Assembly (NCBI GenBank): GCA_964561545.1 | Contig: CAZLQF010000011.1 | Location: 1-64,000 of the forward strand | Length of the DNA stretch: 64,000 nt | Direction of reading: 5' to 3' | Source of the DNA: CAZLQF01 sp964561545 | GTDB taxonomy: Bacteria; Bacteroidota; Bacteroidia; CAILMK01; CAYYUA01 | In this document: in pieces, positions 56,473 to 64,000 of the stretch | Numbering within the stretch: position 1 is the first letter of the stretch | Layout: each line of letters opens with the position of its first letter | Translations under genes and position numbers: made by a program | Notes under the pieces: generated by a model | The model's input: the letters and a program-made list of their open reading frames with translations, nothing else | Told to the model about the DNA's origin: nothing | Databases searched by the model: none

Positions 56473-56674
56473 TCAGGAAATCAACAATGGCTTATTGTTA
56501 AGAATTTATAAAGCGGGGGATAAAACTCAGCACTTTTCACTAATGGATGTTGTTTGGTTTTTAAGCTTTAGCCTATAGGCTCAGGCAAAATGGGGTGAAA
56601 AATAATATTTAAAATTACAGCCGAGCTTATGAGTTTCTTCTTACTTTTAGGTTTGTATGGTCATTGCTAACTTT

Positions 56675-58315
56675 TCAGTGGACGCCATGCATCCATTTCT
56701 TCAATAATGGAACCAATGCAACAAGCAATACTCCAGCAATTACAGCAATTAACGCCAGTTGTTCAAAAACAGTGGTAAAGCTTGCCAAGTTATCAAACTT
56801 CTCAATTATTTGGTTAGGCAGCTTAGATAGTTGTTGTTGGCTTAAAAAGCCCTCTGATTCGGCAAGCGCTCCTGCTTCTCCACCCGCTTGGCCGGGTTCA
56901 CCTTCAGGGACAGAAGTTAATTTGGCAATGGCGCCAGCAATATTATGGGCAAATGAAATAGACAGGAACCATGCCCCCATCACAAATCCCACAATCCTTG
57001 CCGGGGAAAGCTTAGTGATCATGGAAAGGCCTACAGGAGAAAGGCAAAGCTCTCCGGTGGTATGAAGCATATAGCCAAAAATAAGGAAGACAAGTGGCAC
57101 CAAACCTTCGCTACCAGCAAAATAGTTGGCACCAATGGCAAAAACACCAAACCCCAATCCAAGCTGAACAATGCCGAGTGCAAACTTAACGGGCGTATAA
57201 GGTTCAATTTTAATTTGCCGCAATTTGACCCACATCAAGGAAAACAATGGAGCCAGTAAAATTATAAAAGCAGGATTAACGCTTTGAAAAGTTGACGTAG
57301 GTATCTCACTTCCCAGAATGGTTCGGTCGATATTGCGTTCAGTGAATAAGCTAATGGAACTTCCTGCTTGTTCAAAAAATGCCCAAAACAGGGTGTGAAA
57401 AAACGCAAGGATAATGATTACGTAAATCCGCTGGCCTCCAGCCTTGTCATTTTTATAGATGGCCTCAAACAGCAACACGCCTAAAATGATAACACCTAAC
57501 CCTCCGAGTATATAACTCATAAAATCATTCTGATTCACCAGCAAAGCAAATAATGGAATGGCTAAAAACGCCCCAATGATGATAAGCTGCTCCATATTGA
57601 GCCCCAAAAATCGCTTGGCTTTTAGTTTTTCAGGATCAGGCGGTAATCCTTGATCGCCTAAATTGTTCATCCCTCTCCAAAAGACTACTAAGCCTAACAG
57701 CATGCCAAATCCAGCCAAGCCAAATCCATAATGCCATCCATAGATCTCCCCGATAGAGCCACAAGTTAAAGGAGCAAGAAATGCCCCCACGTTAATGCCC
57801 ATGTAAAAGATCGTAAACCCAGAGTCTTTTCGCGGATCGTGGTCGTCATATAATTTGCCAAGTAAACTCGAAATGTTGGGCTTAAAAAAGCCATTGCCAA
57901 TGATCAGCAACGCCAAAGCCGAATAAAAGAAATAAATGTTTTCAAAGGCCATTGTAAAGTGGCCGAGCGCCATCATTATGGCCCCAAACATGATCGCTTT
58001 CCGATAACCTAAAAAGCGGTCAGCCAGCATGCCTCCAATCACTGGAGTTCCATATACCAATGCTCCATAAGCACCGTAAATACCATAAGCTTTTTCATCA
58101 GCAGCTCCTTGCGCCATGGTCTCGAATAGCTCTTTCGTCATGTACAATACAAGCAGCGCACGCATCCCGTAAAAGCTGAAGCGCTCCCATAACTCAGCAA
58201 AAAATAAGGTGAACAGGCTTTTAGGATGGTATTTGCTTTGGATCATGATCACCCCGGTCACCCAGGCAATAACGGCCAGCCAGGCAAAAATCATGATGAT
58301 AATCGGAGTCGGCAT
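56675..58315 (-). CDS. POT-family proton-coupled peptide transporter
   Basis: 546 residues. The POT signature ELWERFSFYGMRALLVLYM (ExxER proton-coupling motif) lies near residue 40, followed by GGMLADRFLGYRKAIM and the second signature DSGFTIFYMGINVGAFLAP. About 14 transmembrane helices. A short extracytoplasmic insert rich in Gly/Ala/Gln (EGEPGQAGGEAGALAE) lies near 465-510 before the last helix. It imports di- and tripeptides with protons. It is downstream of a second POT gene and an OPT gene on the same strand. Confidence 0.95.
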   Translation of the reverse strand: MPTPIIIMIFAWLAVIAWVTGVIMIQSKYHPKSLFTLFFAELWERFSFYGMRALLVLYMTKELFETMAQGAADEKAYGIYGAYGALVYGTPVIGGMLADRFLGYRKAIMFGAIMMALGHFTMAFENIYFFYSALALLIIGNGFFKPNISSLLGKLYDDHDPRKDSGFTIFYMGINVGAFLAPLTCGSIGEIYGWHYGFGLAGFGMLLGLVVFWRGMNNLGDQGLPPDPEKLKAKRFLGLNMEQLIIIGAFLAIPLFALLVNQNDFMSYILGGLGVIILGVLLFEAIYKNDKAGGQRIYVIIILAFFHTLFWAFFEQAGSSISLFTERNIDRTILGSEIPTSTFQSVNPAFIILLAPLFSLMWVKLRQIKIEPYTPVKFALGIVQLGLGFGVFAIGANYFAGSEGLVPLVFLIFGYMLHTTGELCLSPVGLSMITKLSPARIVGFVMGAWFLSISFAHNIAGAIAKLTSVPEGEPGQAGGEAGALAESEGFLSQQQLSKLPNQIIEKFDNLASFTTVFEQLALIAVIAGVLLVALVPLLKKWMHGVH

Positions 58316-58430
58316 AGGGCTTAAGTTTTGTTTAACCTTTTACGAAAGCCAAAAATCTAAAAGCGGGGTTTGCTCCATAATTGAGCAATCCCCCGCTCAT
58401 AATCAGTTTTGAAGGATTTAATACCTAAAC

Positions 58431-60557
58431 TTAACGATCATCCTTGTTATCGCCTTTGGGATCATCGCCTTCTTCTATTTCCCGATCCGCCACTTCATAG
58501 CCTTCTTGCTCTTCGTGATGGGTTCCTTCTAATTCTTCAGCTCCATGCGTTAGCTTTTTAAGCTTCCTTAGGAATAAAAGCAGTAATATTCCAAAAGCTG
58601 CGGTAAAGCCAAAAATTGTCAGGAATGTTCTGAATTCACGGCCATTTGCTAGTTGGAAAATGGTTAATTCGGTCTTAAACTTCGGTGGCTCATTCTTGCC
58701 CAGCTTATGCTCAGGAACTTCTATAAACCGCATCATCGCTTTCGGAGTACCCTCTTCCACCTGGTCGTGCCGGCTGATCAATTCTTTTGAACCATCTTCA
58801 GGCAAAGCAAGGAGCTCATTATAATCCTTTCCGTTTTTCATTAGCATAACATCCCCATCTTCAACCTGCATTTCGCCAGAAACCTGGAAACTTCCCTCCT
58901 GTTTTCGCTGATAAACACTATCGGATACAAACCCTTTTACTTTACTTTGGTCTACTTTCACCGTAACAGGGTCAACCTGGGAACTTTGCCCAACTATTCC
59001 GGCCAGTTTATTGCCAAGACCGGTGGCAGCAAAGTAAAAGCCCATCATGATTGAGACGTATTTGACCGGCGCGATCTTGGTAATAAAAGACAAAGCGACA
59101 GGAGATGCACTAAGCTCACCAAGTGTATTGAGTAAATAGCAAATGATTAACCATATCAAAGCGCCTTTAGCCGCGGGGCTAACACTAGCTTCCATCGAGG
59201 CCAGGGCCATGAATATGAAGCCGGACCCCATAATCATCGTCCCAACGGCCATTTTAAATAATGAAGAAGATTCCATCCCTTTTTTCTTCCACCAAATCCA
59301 GAAACTGGCTACGGCCGTACCAAAAATGATAATGAAGAAGGGATTAACAGACTGAAAAACGGCTGCAGGAATCAGATAAGGATCTGTCAGCAGGTTTGCC
59401 CTTAAAATAATATAAGCAATCAAAAAGACCAATCCAGCCCCACCAATAATGTATCCACTTGCTTGCTTTTTAAAGAGTTTATACAGGCCTAAAATAATAG
59501 CCAATATAGTGCCTCCATAGAAGACAATATCAAGCACACTTAACGAAACCAACCGCTGCATTTTTTGCTTAGCATAGATGTTGAGTAAACCGCCAGCTTG
59601 CTCAAAAGCACCCCAGAAAACAATAACGATCAAAAAGGAGAGCAAAAGGACAATAAAACGATCTTTCTCGATCTTATTGACATCTTTGTAAACCATCATC
59701 ATCATTCCCGCGGAAATGGACAGGAATATGAAGAGCGCAATGTAGGCGTAACGGTTACCACCGGGCCCCAATAAAGTAAAGCCTAATACGAAACTGGCAA
59801 TAACCAAAATAATTGTGATGATTAAGTGCAGCGGGCTATTCAGTAAATTTTTGAAAAGCTGTCCGAGCGAGGCGGATTCCTCCCCACTTTCTTGACTTTG
59901 TTGAGAAGGCGGTTCTCCTATGCCTTGAAGGTGCTTGAGCCCAAAAACATAAACCAATAAACCTATTAACATACCGATACCTGCCATACCAAAGCCGTAA
60001 TGCCAACCTACTGTTTCACCAACAAACCCAACTACGAGGGAAGCCAAAAAGGCTCCTATATTAATGCCAATATAAAAGATGGTAAAACCACTGTCCCGCC
60101 TGATATCACCAGGCGCATACAAGCCACCAACCATAGTGGATATGTTGGGCTTCAGGCCTCCTACACCAAGCACGATGAGAATAAGGCCCGTCATAAAAGC
60201 CCATGTTGCCTCAATGGCCAATATTGAGTGGCCTGCTACCAAAATTAAGCCACCAACTAAAACGGTTTTCTTTTGCCCTATGAATTTATCGGCCAGTATA
60301 CCTCCGGGAATGGAAAGCACATAAACCAGCATTCCGTACCAGCCGTAAATCTCGAAGGCAAAACCTTCATTCCAGCCAAGTCCCGGGTTATCCCCGGTTA
60401 TCTTTGTGGTCATGTAAAGGGTTAAAATGGCCCTCATGCCATAGAAACTGAAACGTTCCCATAATTCAGTAAAAAAGAGGATGTAAAGGCCAATTGGGTG
60501 GCCGAACAACTCTTTTTGCTTAGTTTGTTCTTTGTTAATGTCAATGTCGTTTGCCAT
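58431..60557 (-). CDS. POT-family peptide transporter with a large extramembrane insert
   Basis: 708 residues, about 150 longer than its neighbour. The same signatures are present: FTELWERFSFYGMRAILTLY, GGILADKFIGQKKTVLVGG and DSGFTIFYIGINIGAFLASL. Residues about 520-640, between the penultimate and last transmembrane helix, form a soluble beta-rich insert (VKVDQSKVKGFVSDSVYQRK, GSFQVSGEMQVEDGDVMLMK, FIEVPEHKLGKNEPPKFKTE). An acidic tail (ADREIEEGDDPKGDNKDDR) ends the protein. The insert probably faces the periplasm; its role is unknown. Confidence 0.93.
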   Translation of the reverse strand: MANDIDINKEQTKQKELFGHPIGLYILFFTELWERFSFYGMRAILTLYMTTKITGDNPGLGWNEGFAFEIYGWYGMLVYVLSIPGGILADKFIGQKKTVLVGGLILVAGHSILAIEATWAFMTGLILIVLGVGGLKPNISTMVGGLYAPGDIRRDSGFTIFYIGINIGAFLASLVVGFVGETVGWHYGFGMAGIGMLIGLLVYVFGLKHLQGIGEPPSQQSQESGEESASLGQLFKNLLNSPLHLIITIILVIASFVLGFTLLGPGGNRYAYIALFIFLSISAGMMMMVYKDVNKIEKDRFIVLLLSFLIVIVFWGAFEQAGGLLNIYAKQKMQRLVSLSVLDIVFYGGTILAIILGLYKLFKKQASGYIIGGAGLVFLIAYIILRANLLTDPYLIPAAVFQSVNPFFIIIFGTAVASFWIWWKKKGMESSSLFKMAVGTMIMGSGFIFMALASMEASVSPAAKGALIWLIICYLLNTLGELSASPVALSFITKIAPVKYVSIMMGFYFAATGLGNKLAGIVGQSSQVDPVTVKVDQSKVKGFVSDSVYQRKQEGSFQVSGEMQVEDGDVMLMKNGKDYNELLALPEDGSKELISRHDQVEEGTPKAMMRFIEVPEHKLGKNEPPKFKTELTIFQLANGREFRTFLTIFGFTAAFGILLLLFLRKLKKLTHGAEELEGTHHEEQEGYEVADREIEEGDDPKGDNKDDR

Positions 60558-60720
60558 AATATTTCAATTATCAGGTTTCAATTATTAGTTCGCAATTTTA
60601 AGCTTTTAGCTTCAAGCCACAATGTTTTTTGTTTATAGAAGCTTCTGTTTGGTTAAAAGAACTAAGGATGGGTTTTTCAGATATGTTTTTCGAGTTCCCT
60701 TCAAATGCTACCTTTTAGAA

Positions 60721-62712
60721 TTATTCTGTTTTTTGATAAGCTTTCAATCCGACTTGATAGAGCCACCAGCAAATAAGCAAGATTAAAATAAGCCCAGGCC
60801 AACTTCCGATGGGATTTTCCAACAATTTCAAAATGTCCCGCTCTCCGCTTAGTGCTATTGGCAGCGCAATAAAAATTCCAATGAGCGCTTCCCCAGTGAT
60901 AAGCCCTGAAGCAAACAGTAAACCGCCCCTGTTAGAAGCCAGAATCGCTCTGTTGTGATGATCCTCTGTATTAACTTTGGCTTTGCCATGATGATAGCGG
61001 TTTAGAAACCAAGCGATGATGCCTCCCAATAATATCGCAGTGTCCAATTCAAGCGGTAAGTACAGCCCCACAGCTACAGCTAAAACAGGGGTTCTAAATT
61101 CCGAACCTTTAGCTTCGAGGACCTGATCGAGAATGATAATGCCTACTGCTATAAGCATCCCCACAATAATGATATTCCACGGAAGATCGCCACCAAATAC
61201 GCCTTCTGCTACACTTTTCATTAAGGTTGCCTGGGGTGCCAATAATGGGGTACCTGGCCCAAAGCCATAAGAGGTATTCAAAAGGTTCATGGTAACTGGC
61301 AGTGAAATAGCGGCAGCAATCACACCGATCATTTGCATTAGTTGTTGTTTCTTGGGCGTAGCTCCCAGAATATTTCCTGCCTTTAAATCCTGCATGTTAT
61401 CGCCTGCAATGGCAGCTGCACAACAAACCACGGCCCCTACAAGAATAGCACCGGCCGGTCCTATACTACCTCCTGTGCCCATCAAAGCTAATAAAACAAG
61501 GGAAGTGCCTAAAATGGTAGCAATGGTTACGCCTGAAATCGGATTGTTGGAGCTCCCTACCAATCCGGCCATATAACCGGCCACAGCGGAGAATAAAAAT
61601 CCGGCAACCACCATTAGCACGGTCATGATGATAGTAATATCAACTTCTTCAATTTCTCTGTAGTAAATGATAAAAACAGGGACCAGTAAAATACCGATCA
61701 TGATCAAGACATAGGACATGGGGGTATCCATTTCCGTCCTAAGGATTCTACTGGCTTCTTCTTTCGTTGTTTTGAGGGCATCTATCCCGGATTTTATGGC
61801 ACTTACCAGAGATTTACGAATGCTTACCAAAGCCCAAATACCACCTACAACCATCGCGCCTACCCCTAAATAACGAAGTTTATAGCTCCACACTTGGTAA
61901 GCCAAATCCGCTGCAGCGACTTCGCTTACAGGCCCTTTTAAGGAAGTATTCGCAACTAATTCCTGTACCAAAGGCTCATATTCCTGAAACCCTACATATA
62001 AAGGAATAGCAATTAACCAGGTAATGGCCCCACCAATAAAAACCAATACGGCTATGTTAAGCCCAACGATGTAACCAACGGCCACGAGTGCTGGCGACAA
62101 GTTAATGCCAAAGTAAGCCAGTCCTTTTTGATTGATGAGCGTAGATGAAACAAATTTATCACTCCAGATATTAAACCCTGCTTGAAATAGCTTGAACAAG
62201 CCACCCGCCAAAGCCGCTTGCACCAAATACTTAACAGCACTGCCACCTTCATCACCGGATTTTAGTACCTCAGCTGTGGCAACGCCTTCGGGAAATTTAA
62301 GTTTTTGCTTGATGATCAGGGCATTGCGAAGTGGAATGGTAAACAAAACACCAAGAACACCTCCTGAACCACATATTAAAGCCGTTTCCCAAAAATTAAA
62401 TTCATTCCAGTACTCCATCAGAATCAATGCCGGCAAGGTAAAAACCACTCCGGCAGCTAAGGATTCACCGGCTGAGGAAGCCGTTTGGACCATATTGTTT
62501 TCAAGGACATTGGCGTTTCGGAATAAGCGCAGCAAGGCCATGGAAATAACCGAAGCCGGAATCGATGCAGAAACCGTCATACCGGCAAACAAGCCAAGAT
62601 AAGCATTCGCACCTGAAAGGATCATGGATAAAAGAATACTGAGGACAATTGCCTTAAGGGTTATTTCGGGTAAAACCTTATTGGGACTGATATAAGGTTG
62701 TTTATTGTCCAT
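60721..62712 (-). CDS. OPT-family oligopeptide transporter
   Basis: 663 residues with about 16 transmembrane helices. The start LPEITLKAIVLSILLSMILS and GANAYLGLFAGMTVSASIPA is typical of the bacterial OPT group, as are ENNMVQTASSAGESLAAGVV, IPLRNALIIKQKLKFPEGVA, AGDNMQDLKAGNILGATPKK and SGLITGEALIGIFIALP. It imports oligopeptides or metal chelates using a proton gradient. With the two POT genes downstream it forms a peptide-uptake block; spacing of 163 and 115 bases suggests separate or weakly linked transcription. Confidence 0.94.
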   Translation of the reverse strand: MDNKQPYISPNKVLPEITLKAIVLSILLSMILSGANAYLGLFAGMTVSASIPASVISMALLRLFRNANVLENNMVQTASSAGESLAAGVVFTLPALILMEYWNEFNFWETALICGSGGVLGVLFTIPLRNALIIKQKLKFPEGVATAEVLKSGDEGGSAVKYLVQAALAGGLFKLFQAGFNIWSDKFVSSTLINQKGLAYFGINLSPALVAVGYIVGLNIAVLVFIGGAITWLIAIPLYVGFQEYEPLVQELVANTSLKGPVSEVAAADLAYQVWSYKLRYLGVGAMVVGGIWALVSIRKSLVSAIKSGIDALKTTKEEASRILRTEMDTPMSYVLIMIGILLVPVFIIYYREIEEVDITIIMTVLMVVAGFLFSAVAGYMAGLVGSSNNPISGVTIATILGTSLVLLALMGTGGSIGPAGAILVGAVVCCAAAIAGDNMQDLKAGNILGATPKKQQLMQMIGVIAAAISLPVTMNLLNTSYGFGPGTPLLAPQATLMKSVAEGVFGGDLPWNIIIVGMLIAVGIIILDQVLEAKGSEFRTPVLAVAVGLYLPLELDTAILLGGIIAWFLNRYHHGKAKVNTEDHHNRAILASNRGGLLFASGLITGEALIGIFIALPIALSGERDILKLLENPIGSWPGLILILLICWWLYQVGLKAYQKTE

Positions 62713-62813
62713 CTGGCAGCCTTTGAATTTTGAGCTAAAATAGGGTTTTTAACTACTAATAACGAAAATGGATGGGATACCAAATTTTAAAAAATAAGCT
62801 AATTAACTGGTTG

Positions 62814-64000
62814 TTAATACATTACAACTTTTTTAACAATCTTTTTACTAAGGGCATCGAATTTGAGCAAATATACCCCAGCCTCAATGGTTGTATTGTT
62901 CAAATTAATGGTTCGATAACCATTGACTTCTTCTTCATATACTTTTTGGCCATCGGCATTGAACAACCTCAGGGAGCCTTTTCCAGTGTAATGAGGGAGC
63001 TCAATTTTTACGGACCCGCTAAAAGGATTCGGATAAACCATAATAGAAGCTTCATTAGCATTTTCATTGCCAGTGGCTGTAGCATCTATCTCAACAATAC
63101 GGTCATCTTTTGAACCCGGGTTTCCGCGGCCATCTTTGTTGCTAGTGGCGATATAAACCTTACCATCCGGAGCTACTAATACATCCCGAAGCCGTCCAAA
63201 TTGATTCTCAAAGAATTTATTGGTATTCACCACCTGATTGCCCTGGGCATTCAGTTCAAGTTCAAACAATGTCCTACCATCGTTTTGACTAAAACCAAGC
63301 GTGGCCATCAATATGGAGTTGTTCCATTGGGCAATTCGACTCTGGCCATAATAATCTATTCCACAAACTGCTTCGGGTGGGGTCCATGCCTTAAGAGGTT
63401 CTACCACATTGGAATCCTGGCAAAAGGCCTGTTCACTGCTATTGTCACAGAATCCTTCCACTTGGGGCCAGCCATAATTTCTGCCCTTCTTGATGATGTT
63501 GAATTCATCGTCATTACTCGGACCGTGTTCAGAACTATAAATGATGCCGTTGGCCATCACCAATCCCTGCGCATTTCTATGCCCTTTTGACCACATGGGA
63601 TTACCTGGAATCGGATTGTCAGCAGGTACGGAACCATCCAGGTTTAAGCGAAGTACTTTACCATTGACACTTTGATTGTCTTGTGGGTATTGATTCTTTT
63701 TGCCAGCATCACCTGTGGTAATATATAGATTTCGATCTGGTGAAATCATCAATCGGCAACCATCATGGATGTTATTTCCCTCAATATCATCAATGATGGT
63801 TGTTGGATTTTGAAAGGTATCATTTGCATAGGTGTAGCGCATCACCTTCACTTGGTAATCGTTATTGCTGTTAAAGTAATTGTAAGCTATGAATACTTGA
63901 GAGGTATCCTCAAAACTTGGATGCAACACCATTCCCATCAAACCGCCTTCTACTTGCTCCACCACCTCTTGAATTTCAGCAATTAATTGAACATCACCTT
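62814..64000 (-). CDS. PQQ-dependent sugar dehydrogenase-like protein with T9SS tail, N-terminus cut off by the window edge
   Basis: At least 394 residues; the frame stays open to the window edge (GDVQLIAEIQEVVEQVEGG precedes GLMGMVLHPSF). The beta-propeller of the soluble glucose dehydrogenase/YliI family shows GCRLMISPDRNLYITTGDAG, LNLDGSVPADNPIPGNP, GHRNAQGLV, SSEHGPSNDDEFNIIKKGRN and RLRDVLVAPDGKVYIATSN. It would oxidise a sugar with PQQ outside the cell. The last 75 residues are a type A T9SS sorting domain (YPNPFSGSVKIELPH, AGVYLLKFD, KIVKKVVMY). It needs an external source of PQQ, since no pqq gene lies here. A signal peptide is expected beyond the edge. Confidence 0.9.
   Translation of the reverse strand, partial: GDVQLIAEIQEVVEQVEGGLMGMVLHPSFEDTSQVFIAYNYFNSNNDYQVKVMRYTYANDTFQNPTTIIDDIEGNNIHDGCRLMISPDRNLYITTGDAGKKNQYPQDNQSVNGKVLRLNLDGSVPADNPIPGNPMWSKGHRNAQGLVMANGIIYSSEHGPSNDDEFNIIKKGRNYGWPQVEGFCDNSSEQAFCQDSNVVEPLKAWTPPEAVCGIDYYGQSRIAQWNNSILMATLGFSQNDGRTLFELELNAQGNQVVNTNKFFENQFGRLRDVLVAPDGKVYIATSNKDGRGNPGSKDDRIVEIDATATGNENANEASIMVYPNPFSGSVKIELPHYTGKGSLRLFNADGQKVYEEEVNGYRTINLNNTTIEAGVYLLKFDALSKKIVKKVVMY

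Noticed and set aside
56664..57065. 133-codon plus-strand ORF inside the POT gene
   Set aside because: Antisense shadow of transmembrane helices, with Thr/Pro/Ala composition typical of such shadows.
1..64000. tRNA, rRNA, CRISPR, insertion sequence, prophage or integrase
   Set aside because: No tRNA-like cloverleaf ends, no regularly spaced repeats, and no transposase, integrase or phage structural genes were seen on reading the window.

Overview
The window is about 64 kb of a low-GC genome of the phylum Bacteroidota. The evidence is four secreted proteins with type IX secretion (T9SS) C-terminal sorting domains, promoter-like motifs of the TTTG-N18-21-TAnnTTTG kind, the order thrS-infC-rpmI-rplT, gyrB followed by a DUF6495-like gene, several lipoproteins and a large alpha-2-macroglobulin. 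I cannot assign an order or genus. A run of exactly 100 N at 11837-11936 shows this is a scaffold from a draft genome. I see no tRNA, rRNA, CRISPR array, insertion sequence or prophage.

Layout. 0.2-7 kb: a giant alpha-2-macroglobulin lipoprotein without its thioester cysteine, then a LiaF-like membrane protein. 7.8-13 kb (minus strand): a DUF427 protein and a very large multidomain T9SS protein broken by the assembly gap. 13.5-18.7 kb (minus): a NUDIX hydrolase, the thrS-infC-rpmI-rplT translation operon (infC appears to start at an AUA codon), and a TPR lipoprotein. 18.7-19.8 kb: gene-poor, holding a nested stem-loop element and a 17-codon ORF just before a 1640-residue PKD/FN3 protein with a gliding-type (type B) C-terminus. 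25-30.3 kb (plus): DUF1573 lipoprotein, yajC, ybbR-like, coaE, then gyrB and a DUF6495-like gene. 30.4-32.2 kb (minus): a radical SAM protein with two rhodaneses. 32.4-36.2 kb (plus): M23 peptidase, MerR regulator, CapA-like phosphoesterase, an unknown protein and dapA, tightly packed.

36.4-40.8 kb (minus) is a sulfur island: two YeeE/YedE-type sulfur transporter halves, a rhodanese, a persulfide dioxygenase-like MBL protein fused to two rhodanese domains, a TauE/SafE exporter and an ArsR-family regulator. A palindrome abutting the -7 box fits ArsR autoregulation. The likely job is uptake, oxidation and export of sulfane sulfur and its products.

41-51.5 kb: a small lipoprotein, lpdA, a T9SS protein with duplicated jelly-roll-like modules, yebC, a broken CAP-domain gene, pgi, a Spy-like periplasmic protein, dodecin, and the sugar-nucleotide pair kdsD/kpsF and manC. 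51.6-56.5 kb: an M1 aminopeptidase apparently fused to an outer-membrane barrel, and an esterase-like lipoprotein. 56.7-62.7 kb: three peptide transporters (POT, POT, OPT), which together with the M1 peptidase suggest a protein/peptide-feeding lifestyle. The window ends inside a PQQ-type sugar dehydrogenase with a T9SS tail.
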